DNA from: Populus alba
Lineage: Eukaryota; Streptophyta; Magnoliopsida; Malpighiales; Salicaceae
Assembly (NCBI RefSeq): GCF_005239225.2
Contig: NC_133297.1
Span: forward strand, 10,404,147-10,468,146
Reading direction: 5' to 3'
DNA length: 64,000 bases
Below, one piece after another: positions 35,325 through 47,208 of the stretch (positions are counted from its first letter, which is position 1; each line of letters begins with the position of its first letter). The notes beneath the pieces are model-generated. The model did not search any database. It had not been told where the DNA came from and saw only the letters and a program-made list of their open reading frames with translations. Made by a program: the position numbers and the translations under genes.

Positions 35325-36944
35325 AGTTATATGATCCGCGCGATGCCACAAGTTAATTTTTTTTACATAAAAAATATCAAAAAAAGCTAAGATCTAAAAA
35401 TATTATGTTTTCTGCAAAATTATACTCAAAAGTCTTGGGTTTAACTTGCAACGTCTGACCCAAGAGTAATATTTGTAATATTAATAATAACATTAAACTT
35501 GCATGATCCAAGTTTAAGTGGGTCTGACTGCAATAACAGACCCAATAGTCTTGAATGTGGGTCTGGCTGCAAAGTCGTGCCATAAAAGTGTAATAATTAA
35601 ATAGATTAATTAAAAAGAAAAAAATAAAGAAAAAAAACCAACATGAAGAAAAAAACTAATTAAAAAAAAAAAAAAAAAATCTGAATTAATTGGGTTAACC
35701 TTTCAAATCATGCTAACCCGTCAAATCTTGTATTTGTATCGTGAAAGTTTGATAACTAAATAGAAAAAAAAAATTAACGGGTTAACCCAGAATTAACTGG
35801 GTTAACTTGTCAAACCAGGCTAACCCGTCAAATCTAGGATTCGTATCATGAAAGTTTGATAACTAAATAGAAAAACATTTAACATTAGCAAACTAAATTA
35901 AACAAAAAATTTAATATTAATGAAATAAATTAAATAAATAAATATTAATTAAAAAGAAAAAAAAACTATAAGAAGAAAAAAACTAATGAAGAAAAAAAAA
36001 AAATCTGTCATGAAAAGTCTAATAACTAAATAGAAAAAAAAAATTTAATATCAACAAACTAAAAAAAAAATTAAACAAAAAGAAAAAAGAAAGAAAGAAT
36101 GTATCAACCTTTTCACCGTGGACTACACTGTGCAATCCATGAAAGGTATAAAAAGAAAAAAAAAAGCAAAAAATAAACTAAAATCATCAGCCTTTTTACC
36201 ATGGATTGTATACAATATTAATAGATGAAATTGAAAAAAAAAACTAATAAGAAAAAAGATCTAAATCAATTGGGTTAACCAGTCAAATCAGGTTAACCTA
36301 TCAAACCTGGGATTCGTGTCATGAAAGTGGGATAATTAAATAGAAAAAAGATTTGATATTAATGAACTAAATTAAAAAAAAATAGATTAATTTAAAAGGA
36401 AAAAGCAAAGGAAAAAAAACCTACATGAAGAAAAAGAAACAAATTTTTTTTGAATCAACTGGGTTAACTCGTCAAACCGGGGATCCGTGTCATAAAAGTT
36501 TGATAATTAAATAGAAAAAATTTAATATTCAGAAAGTAAATTAAAAAAAAAAGAAAAAAACAAAAAAAATACTAAAGACATTAGCTTTTTCACTATGGAT
36601 TGCACTGTGCAATTCATAGTAAAAGGATTAAAAATGAAAAGAAAAAGAAAAGACAAACAAAGACATACATCACGGGTTAATTTTTTTTCCTTGCATAAAA
36701 AATATCAAAAAAGGCCAAGAACTAAGAGTGTTAGGTTTTTCTGCAAAAATATACCTAAAAGCCCTAGGTTTAACTGCAACGCTTGATCCAAGAGTAATAT
36801 TTATAATATTAAACTTACATGACTCAAGTTTAAGTGAGTATGACTGCAACACTAGTTAACTTGCCCAAGAGCCTTTGATGTGGGTTTGGTTGCATGATCG
36901 TGTGATAATTAAATAGATTAATTAAAAAAAAAAAAAATCAACGT
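35325..36944. mobile_element. 1.6-kb internally repetitive insertion, block copy 1 only
   Basis: Absent from the matching place in block 2, where 48,241-48,451 stands instead. Two segments of about 270 bp (35,335-35,610 and 36,665-36,935) are diverged direct repeats sharing 'ataaaaaatatcaaaaaa', 'aacttgcaacg', 'ccaagagtaatattt' and a common end 'ataattaaatagattaatt'. Between them a shorter motif (GGGTTAAC... TGAAAGTTTGATAACTAAAT) recurs about four to five times. Near-palindromic words (TGGATTGCACTGTGCAATTC) recur at 36,118 and 36,597. No open frame. Class uncertain. Confidence 0.6.
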
Positions 36945-37296
36945 GAATTAGAGCTTAGAATTAATAGTCTTTTATAATCTGCTAAAAACTTTCTGAAAGA
37001 ACATACCTAACATGTTGATGTTCTGCTCTTTCAGCGATTGGCTCAGCGTTGATACACCTAATCCCTTCTTGTTTCTTATGAAACCAGCAACGTTTTTGCA
37101 CTATTATTATAAATGGCAGATCCCAATAAAAAAATGCATCACGTTTTATGATTATTGAAGTTTGACAGCTCCGGGACCAGAGTGTTTTGGGCTACTTTCT
37201 AAAGCAAATATCGTCCACGTTTTGTTGCTCAATAAATATATCTCATTCGACCACAAAAACATTTTGTCAGACTTCTCTTTGGCCTGTTCGTCCATT

Positions 37297-37328
37297 TAGA
37301 TAGATAGATAGATAGATAGTGATAGATA
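37297..37328. repeat. GATA microsatellite before the ERD6-like gene
   Basis: Short (GATA)n run about 35 bp before the start codon. Its counterpart in block 2 is greatly expanded and compound. Confidence 0.8.
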
Positions 37329-37362
37329 GTAGAAAAGAAAAGGCGTGGCCATCAGAGAAAAG

Positions 37363-40300
37363 ATGGAGAATGATCACGATGGTGCGCTTGAAGATGCAAG
37401 AGAACCACTCATGCTCCAGAATTCATCTTGCGAAGAAGGATCTGGTTCTCAGTGTAGCAGCAACAATACTGGTGTTGCTTGGATGGTTTACCTCAGCACA
37501 TTTGTTGCCGTTGCTGGTTCTTTTGAAGTTGGATCCTGTGTAAGTGCCGCCTCGTCATTTCCTTTTCAACTCTAAGAACACTTACCATTAGTTAGGAGTT
37601 CAAAACCTTGCATTACGACTGCTGACAACAGATGTTTGCTTTTGAATCCAGTCTGGCTATTCATCACCAACTCAAAAGGCTATCAGGGAAGATCTGTCTT
37701 TGTCTATAGCAGAGGTGAGTTAATGATTCAAGCAAGGCCTTAGCTTCACTCTTTTCTTTTCTTCTTGAAAAATCGAAGAGATTTTATAGATTGGAAATGT
37801 TAAGCTAACCTTCATACGAGAATGATGCCAGAAGTCACAGACCAAAAAAATCGACCAAAAAAGCATATTCCAGCACCATGGAACAGCTAGATCAGCATAG
37901 GAGGAGCAGAAGCTTATTTAGGCAAACAATTAGGGGCATTAGCAAACAGAAGTCGAACTCAAACATAGAAACTCCTAACCAAATGAAAGCCACATCGAAG
38001 AGGCAGCACTAGAAAATAATAACCTATTAACCTTAGTAAAGCATCGGCAAATCAAAGTAGTTGAACAATTGTGCAAGAAAATCCAAATTAACAAAAAATG
38101 AATCCATGAGAAGAAACGAAAGAAGCAGCTTAAGGTGGGAAGTGAGGATAGGAGCATAGAAAATCTTGAGAGTAGGCAAAGTACAAAAGGCAGAACTGTA
38201 GAAGTGTTGGAGTGATATGATATCACTGCACACAAAGGATCAATAAGAGGCTGCAAAACTCAGGGAAAAGATGAAGAAGCCAGACCTCCAACAAAAATTG
38301 ATACTTGGAGACATTTGTCAACGCAGACAATTCTTTCTTTTCAGAGGGAATTCTCTGTTGATCCAATAATCAATTCTTCATCTCTGGAATGCTAAATCTT
38401 GAGAGGAACTCACTGGATTATGTTGCTGATAGTTTCCTCTCCATAGTTTCCGTTAACAAAATCAGATCGTGTGTACGACGCAACTTTAAACGTAGGAAAT
38501 CAACTCTCAAGGTTTTAGCTTCTAAACTGATTTGTTGATTTCTGAGTATGCAATTATGTATGCAGTATTCCTTGTTTGGTTCCATATTGACAGTTGGTGC
38601 AATGATCGGTGCAATCACAAGCGGGCCAATTGCTGATTATATTGGTCGAAAAGGGGTAAGAAAACTGATGATATTATGAATCCCTAATCTTTCAAGATAA
38701 ACTAGCGAAGGATTCTGCTCTTACATGTTTTTTCCAGAGAACATCCACCTAATAATACTGTGTTCATGTGGGATATAGGCGATGAGATTTTCTAGCACCT
38801 TCTGTGCTGCAGGATGGCTTGCCATTTACTTTGCTAAGGTTTGTGTCATCTTAATAAGCATAAAAAAATGATCTTTCCAAATAAATGACAATAAATCTTA
38901 CCCTGTCTTGGTTCATTATGAAAGGGCGCTCTGGCATTGGACATTGGGAGATTGGCAACTGGATATGGAATGGGAGCGTTGTCCTTCGTGGTACATTTTA
39001 TTTCCCGTCTAGCATTTGATTAATATAAAACATGTTACTGATGAGCATCATGTCATTCTTGATCATGACCAGGTACCTGTTTTTATAGCTGAAATTGCAC
39101 CCACAAACCTTAGAGGAACATTAACAACTGTGACTCAGGTAAAGATTGCACAGAGCGAAATCACGCACACACTATTTTCATAGTTAAATTTGTATTCCCA
39201 TGTTGTGACCGTCTAACTTGATGGATTCTTTCTGAATAAAAGAACATGAAATAGACAATGCAGATCATCCATAACGACAAATAATACATAAGGATTACTA
39301 TTCACAACTCGTTACATTATCATATCTTCAGCTTATGGTTGCTACTGGAGTGTCTGTTGCATTCATAATAGGGACAGTACTGAGATGGAGGGTTTTGGCT
39401 TTGACTGGTATGTTTACTCTGTCCATTTGCATATTCAATCATCAAAAGAAAAATAATGCAACGGATAGTCAGTCAGGGAGCTTACCTCTGAAGTCTTGCA
39501 GGACTTATCCCTTGTCTAATTCTGCATGTTGGCCTATTTCTCATTCCAGAGTCTCCCAGATGGCTGGTAAAAAACATAAATATTTATATATAAATGACAA
39601 AGAATAACATATGCATGACACCCTATCTGATGAATCCAGGCAAAGAGGGGGCGTGAAAAAGAGTTTGAAACCACATTACAGAAACTTCGTGGCAGGGCAG
39701 CTGATATATCTTACGAGGCAATTGAAATCAAGGTTCCCAGTTTGTAGTCTGCATTAGGATTTCATTGTAAATGTCTCAAAATTTACAAAATAAAATAAAA
39801 TAACGAGTACTATGTCAACTTTATGACAGGATTATATAGAAACTCTGGAACGCCTCCCAAAAGCCAAACTGCTAGACCTATTCCAAAGAAGAAACCTGCA
39901 CTCAGTCCTTGTAAATATTTCATTACTTTCTACTGATCTCAGTGAAAAATAAGTATTCGCTCCACCACTACCTTTTATTTTAACGTCTTAATTATTTTCC
40001 AGATAGGAGTTGGATTGATGGTTTTGCAACAATTTGGAGGAATCAATGCGGTTTGCTTTTATGCCAGCTCTATCTTTGAAGTAGCAGGTAAAGAAGACCG
40101 AATAACTCAAAGTTTGAACTGGCATGCTGCTCAAAGATTCATGATTGATGTTGTAATTTTCTGAGACTGATATTTCAGGATTTTCTCCGTCTGTTGGAAC
40201 CATAATCTATGCCATCCTTCAGGTTTCTAACTTCCCAGAATGCTAGTCAAATTAGAAAGAAAGTTTAATTGTCTCAACCCGCTTGGAATTGACTGAAACA

Positions 40301-41293
40301 ATTCCATTTTGCAGGTTGTGTTTGTTGTCCTAAACACAACCATTATAGATAAAGTTGGAAGAAAGCCTCTTTTACTGGTAAAGTTTTGTTCACGTCTCAG
40401 TTAGAGCTTCCTCAGACTAACCACCCCTTCACATATTGAAAGCTGTACTTCCTCTGCGTTCTAGGTTTCTGCATCAGGACTGGTCATCGCCTGCCTAATA
40501 ACAGGGCTTTCATTCTATCTGAAGGTTATAGTCAAACTCTCATTCTCATATACACCTTACAAGTCATAATTCACAATGCTTTCTTTTCCAGATATATAAA
40601 TATTTAGAGATGCCTTGTGTGTAAAACAGGTTCATGAATTAGCACTCAAGTCAGCTCCCATGCTCGCTGTAACTGGCATATTGGTAAGGCTACAAGTTTT
40701 CTCAAACGATATCACTGTTAGCTTGGATTGATCTTCCTAAAGAGTAAACACAATTAGCGACAAAAAGCCCCATATATTCCCATGTTAAATCTGACAATCA
40801 CTCTTCGAGTTTAGCTATATATAGGAACATTTTCGGCAGGAATGGGTCCAATTCCTTGGGTTATAATGTCAGAGGTAATCTAATACTCCATTCAAGATGA
40901 TAGCTCCGTCTCCATATATATTGGATATATCCCCCCAATATAAACATTATCTTTTTGTTGCAGATATTTCCTTTGAATATCAAAGGAGTTGCTGGAAGCC
41001 TAGCAACACTAGTGAACTGGTTCTGTGCATGGGCAGTTTCCTTCACCTTCAACTTCCTCATGTCCTGGAGCTCCTATGGTAAATAAATCTAAAACTTCAT
41101 TTTATCAGAAGCAATTTAACATTAAATTGTAAAGCAAGATGTGCAAGCCGAAATCTGACTTATCCGAGTCTTGTTTTCAGGTACATTTATTCTTTATGCT
41201 GCGATCAATGCGATGACCATAGCGTTTGTGGCATTGCTGGTGCCAGAAACAAAAGGAAGAACCCTGGAACAAATTCAAGCAGCCATACGTTGA
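37363..41293 (+). CDS. ERD6-like sugar transporter (intact, 18 exons)
   Basis: Major-facilitator monosaccharide transporter of the ERD6-like family, typically in the tonoplast and exporting sugar from the vacuole. Exons with GT-AG borders: 37363-37539, 37652-37714, 38566-38655, 38779-38838, 38925-38990, 39073-39138, 39332-39407, 39502-39566, 39640-39732, 39830-39910, 40003-40087, 40179-40222, 40315-40377, 40465-40524, 40630-40683, 40815-40874, 40964-41078 and 41181-41293. They total 1,431 nt, or 476 aa, normal for the family. Motifs: [44 protein letters not shown] and [12 protein letters not shown]. The N-terminal EPLM is a possible acidic dileucine-type sorting signal. The in-frame codon six codons upstream is GTG here and ATG in block 2, so translation should start at 37,363. 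Intron 2 (37,715-38,565) holds foreign sequence. No frame break seen. Confidence 0.93.
37840..38290. repeat. Sequence inserted in intron 2 of the ERD6-like gene
   Basis: Purine-rich stretch of about 450 bp with long open frames on the minus strand (37,975-38,256) and a plus frame starting [16 protein letters not shown]. It recurs in longer form at 49,500-50,165 in the other copy, so it predates the block duplication. No known protein recognised. Confidence 0.45.
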
Positions 41294-42261
41294 TGCTTGA
41301 AGCTGGAAACAAAGCACACGCTATCTCTAATGATATAACAATCGTTATGCCATTGAAATAAATAAAGAACATCAACAATACATCAAGTAGGTACACCCTG
41401 CTTGCGGAAGCTAAAAAACAATAATAGTTTTTTTTTTTTTTTATTAACGTGGATGTCTGAGTCAGCTTGCGCACATCTCGACTAATCCCACGAGCCCTGA
41501 AGTTAACGACCATGAAAACTTCCAATGGCCATCATATTATAATAATAATAGTTATTTGTTTTCGAAGTTTGATGTGTATTAATTTTGGTTTGAAAAGCTT
41601 GTGTTCCATCCAAATCAATGGAGAAGTTTCCTGCTGCCCATTGCAGATGGAATTCCTACAGCACAATACATGATAATCTCTCAAACCACCACATTTTTTT
41701 CGCACTTGAGAGAAAGACACTGATGCTAGCTGAGCTCGCAGCCTATCCCTGCATATACTACATGGTTTAGTTGCCAAGCAGCTTATTTATATTATTTAGA
41801 TTTTTAAATGGTGCATAAATTAAAAATAAAAGTAACCTGTATTTTATGTTGCATTCTACAAAATAGCTAATTTTTATGAATTAGAGAAAAGAAAAAAAAC
41901 TTAAACAATCGATCACCAATGACAATCCAACCATGATATATCTACATGCGCCGCTCCATGTGGAAGAGAGCATGATTGTGCATCTAGTTATGCGACGGAT
42001 GGACAGATTTGGCCACCAGAAAATCTCACGCACGTCCATAATAGCATTAAAATACCCCTAAAGGCAAAGCTTTTTTTTGTTTTTGACTTTTCTGAGACTA
42101 AAATTGTTATTTGCTTATACTTGAAAATTGAGAAAACTTGATTGTCTTTGTGGAAGAAAGTCAAAGAAACATTTATCCGCTCGCAAAAAAATAAGAAATT
42201 GAAAGTAAAACTATTATTACAATTCACAGTGAAATGTCTCTTGATTTACAATGATTTCCTC
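41294..42261 (+). other. 3' flank of the ERD6-like gene
   Basis: Probable 3' UTR for the first ~100-400 bp, then AT-rich sequence matching 53,031-53,960. A poly-T run is at 41,429-41,443. Minus-strand frames here are chance. Confidence 0.5.
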
Positions 42262-42758
42262 TGTCACGACCCGAATCCTAGGTCCGTGACCGGCAATGCA
42301 GGAGCGGTGTGGTAAGGACACCTCACCTACGCTAATCCTCAGAACGAATATATCAAAAGAACAATTTATTCAAAAAATATGTAGCGTCACATAATCTTCA
42401 GAAATATTATATTATTCAAATACTGATGAAACCAAAAGATAGTTATTAAAACAAAAATAATAATTCATAATACTCATTACATCGTCAATATCCAAATTTA
42501 ATTAAACCAAGGTAATAGTGGAGCGTCTAAGACATCGAATCAAACTGAAAGGAAAGCCTCGCAAACAAGCAAGACATACTGACCAGAACTGAAGAAGCGG
42601 AAACACTCAACAAAGTCCAACTGCTATCAGAAACTAAGAACCTGAAATAATATTAAGAATGAGGGTGAGTTCAACCAACCCAGTGAGGAAATAACATTTA
42701 ATATACATTTAAGATATTTCAGATATTAATAGTTTGCAAGATGATTTATCTTGATATG

Positions 42759-42789
<31 letters not shown>

Positions 42790-43328
42790 TTACTAAACTT
42801 ATTATCATAATGTAACATATTATCATAATGTAGTAGATTACATGTCAGAGATCAGATAACACCCGTAGGTGACCAGATGACACCCGTCAGTGACCACTAT
42901 GGGATGATCAGTCGCCACAGGCTGATGCCTCTCTCACCAGCTAGGTATACAGAATACTATGTGCACACATAGACTACTCTCCGTTAGCATGGAGTTACTG
43001 ACAAGTCCCATATCAAGGCATAATAGATATTCACAGAATCAAAGGAACGTATATCATATCAAATAGAATTTACTTTGACAGATTGCGAGTGCAAATTTAA
43101 GAATAAATGAGTACTCGAAAAATAAAGCAACATATATAAATATTCAAAATTTACTAGTTGTACTCATTGTATAATCAACATACATATTTATTTATATTAT
43201 ATATATATTAAAGATTATTCCACTCACTCGGAAAATATTGAATTAAAGAAATGTCAGACGAAAGACCTGAAAATCCTATTAAGGATCGTTAGGAGAACCT
43301 ACAATAAATATATAAAATATACTCAAAA
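42262..43328. mobile_element. Unique spacer between the two blocks, possible LTR-type repeat
   Basis: Found only at the join of the two blocks. It begins TGTCACGACCCGAATCCTAG, a start I associate with LTR ends in many plant genomes (from memory). It contains a (CATATA)n microsatellite at 42,757-42,790 and alternating GATGACACCCGT / GTGACCA words near 42,860-42,900. No open frame and no clear CA end or target-site duplication, so a solo LTR is only a suggestion. Confidence 0.35.
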
Positions 43329-43513
43329 GCAAGGAAGAAGGGTCAAGTTTTTCTCTTGTAGCTGAGATGGATGATATTGAGAGAACTGCAAGCAGAAGCG
43401 CCTCTGGTCAGCTCTCCAGTCCAGCTGGCTATCAGCATTTCACATTCGAGAATGATCTCCCTTCTATCCGCAAGGAAGAAGGGTCAAGGTCAGACTCTAG
43501 AGCAATAGAATAG
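43329..43513 (+). pseudogene. RKF3: RKF3 C-terminal fragment (third copy)
   Basis: Only the last ~60 codons are present, from KEEGSSFSLVAEMDDIERT to SRAIE and the stop. The frame is open, but there is no kinase, membrane segment or start. It starts abruptly after the spacer, inside the tail repeat that is doubled in the two full genes. It carries HFTFEN after SPAGYQ, which in the full genes belongs to the first tail repeat, while its downstream flank matches RKF3-2. Confidence 0.92.
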
Positions 43514-45303
43514 CTGTGACATTAGTGGTTTCATTTGCACTGATTGGTATGCCCAACCATTTGTTTGTCGATTTAGATTCAATATTCTGGATTTGGAACG
43601 ACTCTTCTCACAGTAAAGATAAATAGATGAAAAGGAATAGTTAATTCTTTTAGTTTAAGTGATATAGGATGCCTATCTGATGTTTTGTTTGCATATGATA
43701 TTATGTATCTAAATGAAGATGTGTATCATTGGATTAATGATTAAAGATGCATAATCTGACCTTCAGCATCACGTAAAGCTTCATGCCTTGCAAGTGCTAG
43801 AGGTAATAGTGTTACTGTATAGCATAATCAAGTTGCCATTTTCAAATTTTCTTCCGATTGAAGAATTTATCGTTTTTTGTTTGCTCATTTACTTTATCGC
43901 TGAGTAGACAGACTGAATAGAGATTATAGCGAGTAGCCCGTATCTAAACATTGGTCTTTTGAGTCAACCCCTCCTTGGGGAGGCTATCGAAGGGTTGGTG
44001 TGCTTCCTTGCGAGTTTCCAAACCTTCAAGGCATGGCAGAAGCTCGCAGTATGTTTGGACTTTTTTTGGAGAAAAGGCTTGGTTTGTTTACCGAAAATAG
44101 CTCGGTATTAGTGATGTTTGCAATGTAATTCATATTTAGAGATGAGAAGTCTGAGCTGTAGGTGGCATAATATGCACCCGGAAAGTGTATGCTGGCGTCT
44201 GGACACATTTGTGCGCTAGGTAGGCTGGCTGGAGAATGAAAATGCTTTGTATGATCTAAGAACGTATACGAGTTCTGATCTCGGTTTCATGATGGTGTTT
44301 CTTGACTCTGAACTAGGAAGAAAATCCACAGAATGTATACGAGGAACTGCTCTAGGCTTCAAGTGCCAGTTTGTACGAGGAACTCTCTCTTGGTTTACTT
44401 GCAATGCTGTTTGCATATTGCGATGGGGCAAAGCAAATCCTAACAGGGCATGTTGGTAGACAAGAACAGAGATTCTTTCATCCACTAGGAGAAGCCTCAA
44501 AACTTGAAAACAAGCCGATGCTGGCAACCCAGTTTCTCGGACAATCATTCCCTATAGCCTTTGCTAAACATTCCAGGTAGGCAAGGAAGAGAACTGCGAT
44601 TGAAGCTGCTTAAAACCACATTCAAGGCTCTTGCGCTGCACCTTGATGCTATTGAATCAAAAGTGTTAGAACAGTGCAAGGACTTTTTTTGTTCTGGAAT
44701 GACTTGGTCAAACTAGCCTCAATTAACATACTACCAAGTCAACATAACACTGCTGTAAAGTTGAAACTGTCAAGTTCCTCGTCCCTGCACGTGCCTGTGA
44801 ACCTGAAGTATCCACGATTCAACAATTGATCTTAATTTACAGGTCATCTATTCTAAATTTTATCTCTATTCTTCCCTTTGGTTCTCATTACTGCTGTCGA
44901 CGTTTATAGGTCGACAAGTAAGGCCGCCTTTATTTTGTTATTCTTCTTTTAGCAGTCACTACTTGACATTGTTGTTGTGATTATATTCATATAAAATTCT
45001 AAAAAACATCATTTACGTGCTTACAATAGCAGTTGAAACCATCATCCATGGCAGCGCCGGTTTTATAACCAAGAATTTTCTTTTTAATTCCTCATGCATG
45101 AAACGTGCTCCTATTCACAGTCTTGGTGTTTATTATTTTCCTCCTAAAGCAGATGCTATTTTGAAGAAAATTATTTTGACTTTACTGTTCCATGCTTGAA
45201 CGAGACAGCTTTTTAAGAAAATGACCGTGGTTTCAGAAAAAGATAAATCCCATCCTATTTGTCTTCGAAATCATTTTCTTGGACTTTTCTTTGGGCTGTT
45301 CGT

Positions 45304-45339
<36 letters not shown>

Positions 45340-45794
45340 ATATGGATAGTGGTAAAGATAAGGCATGAGAGGACATAGAGAATTATAGGTTGTACAGTTC
45401 TGCAGTTTTTAGGCAGAAAAACCACACACTTGGCAAATCCTTACATTTTTCACGATAGCTTCTACAGTTCTATTTGTTATTCAACCGATACTTTCAGGAA
45501 ACATGACAGGTTTAATTGACGTTAAATTTTAATCACCATCGGAAAATCTATACTATATTTACGATGATTGAAGATGGGGAATAAGAAACGAATATGAAAC
45601 AAATATAGCACATGGAAAAGATTACAAATGGTTTAAGATCAATTGCAGAAAACCGACTATTAGGATAAAAAGACAAGGCATATTTGGGGTTTTCGTACAC
45701 AAAATCTGAACCTGGTATACAATGCAACTTCAATATGGAAAATCAACTCTTAGGGCTTTAACTTCAAATCTGAAGTGTTAATTTCCGAGTATGT
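43514..45794 (+). repeat. RKF3 3' flank (copy 3 of 3) and following spacer
   Basis: Near-identical to 30,133-32,391, including the ~70-bp segment absent from copy 1, which shows that it derives from the RKF3-2 lineage. The 69-codon frame (YEELSLGLLAMLF...) is open at 44,371-44,580. The (TA)n tract at 45,305-45,337 is longer than its partner at 31,927. Confidence 0.8.
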
Positions 45795-46234
45795 ATTCAG
45801 TATTCTGTTTTCGGTTCCATATTGACGGTTGGTGCAATGATCGGTGCAATCACAAGAAAGGGATACGCAAAGAGATTCTATCATGAATCTATACAGTTCT
45901 TTCAAGCTACACTTGTGAGAGATTCGGTTCCTATATATTTTGTCAGTGAACATCCACCTAATAATGCTGTGTCAATGTGGGATGCAGGCGGTGAGAATTT
46001 CTAACACCTTCTGTGTAAATCCGTTTACTTTGCTAAGGTTTGTGTCATCATAGTATGTATAACAACTTGGTTTTGGGAAGGACATGACAGTATCTTTTAT
46101 GCTGTCTTGGTTAATACATCAAGGGCGCTTTGGCATTGGACATTGGAAGATTGGCAACAGGATACGGAATGGGAGCACTATCCTATGTGGCACGTTCTTT
46201 CTCTCTTCTAACGCCTAAAACATGTTCTTATAGC
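45795..46234 (+). pseudogene. ERD6-like pseudogene, truncated second copy
   Basis: Matches exon 3 (45,801-45,858), exon 4 (45,985-46,040) and exon 5 (46,125-46,190) of the old pseudogene, with the same truncation of exon 3 and the same small deletion in exon 4. Those lesions therefore predate the block duplication. Homology stops after 'ttcttatagctg' at 46,234, where exon 6 should continue. Confidence 0.85.
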
Positions 46235-46505
46235 TGGTCTCAGTTTCATAATATTTTCCCTTGAATTTTGAGCCAGGAAAAATCACACATTGCTGGCATT
46301 TGGAGCTGTTAACTTTCTTGAGTAGTTTAATGATTTGTTGTTCATCGAGTCTTGAGAGGTAAATGTTGATTTTTTTGGGATTAGAGATGCATTCGATCCC
46401 TTTGCCATTTCTGTCTAAGCTAGGTCTGTTCAATTTGAGAATTTGAAATTTACTCTCTGATGACGCATGCTGGAGTGCCAGTTTGTAACACGGAACTCTC
46501 CTTAG
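46235..46505. other. Filler segment replacing ~1.5-1.9 kb of the pseudogene
   Basis: About 270 bp with no match in block 1. It carries a minus-strand open frame of 100 codons (46,215-46,517; ...IYLSRLDEQQIIKLLKKV...) with no family that I recognise. Its last ~45 bp (46,473-46,520) resemble the RKF3 flank at 44,362-44,405, so the junction may be a patchwork. Confidence 0.5.
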
Positions 46506-47208
46506 ATTTACTTGCAATCATTTCCAGAAAATTAAAAAAATAAAATAAAGAAATCTTCTATGAATAATAATAATAATAATTATAGAATTTATGTGCCCAT
46601 TTCTTCTTCTCTTTTTTTAATTCAAACCCTAACTTTAATTTCTTCAAGTTTTCGACACCCCCCTCTAAAATCCGGCCACCCAAACCACCAACATCAACAC
46701 AACCTTCCTCCCTTGGTTTGATTTTTATGTCAAGCTTCATTCCACCATGTAAGAAAACTCATCCATTTTTGTTATAACACTAATTTATATTTAAAGTTAA
46801 TTTATTCAAAATTTGCTTGTTGGATTTATAGTTTGCATGTATACTTATTTTATAATGATAATTTTTGTATCATTTTATTTTAGGGTTTGTTTGAGATTTG
46901 AGAGAAGTAAATTTTATTTGTCATTTAATAAAATTGAATGTGATTTTTATAACTCAAGTGTGTTAAAATTGAAGAAATAATGAATAATTAATTAAATCCC
47001 AATTAATCAATTAATGTGTAATTGATAATAATTAGATTATTAATTAATGTTATTAATAATTGATTAATAGAGTAAGATATGAAAACTGATTAATAGTATG
47101 TTTCATTCTTGAACTTTTAAAACATTGTTTGTTTTCTCTCGTTAGCAAATGCTTTCATTTCTGCGCCAAAACTTAAGATTTTTTTTAGCTATAGAGAATC
47201 TCTCATGG

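Larger units (their letters stand above)
29960..42261. repeat. Duplicated block, copy 1 (RKF3 tail to ERD6-like gene)
   Basis: Colinear with 43,329-53,960. Matches run through the RKF3 3' end, its flank, the old transporter pseudogene, a non-coding spacer, the 18-exon transporter and its 3' flank, ending at the shared word GATTTCCTC (42,253-42,261 and its partner near 53,950). Interruptions private to this copy include 35,325-36,944. Confidence 0.88.

Noticed and set aside
37975..38256. Leu/Phe-rich minus-strand frame in intron 2 of the transporter (also 49,743-50,012)
   Set aside because: No homologue recognised, and the two copies differ by indels; noted as inserted sequence only.
41532..41777. 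81-codon minus frame MATKPCSICRDRLRAQ (also 53,109-53,516)
   Set aside because: Lies in the transporter 3' flank in both blocks, ends in poly-Ile from a repeat, and shows no domain; the Cys pair looks incidental.
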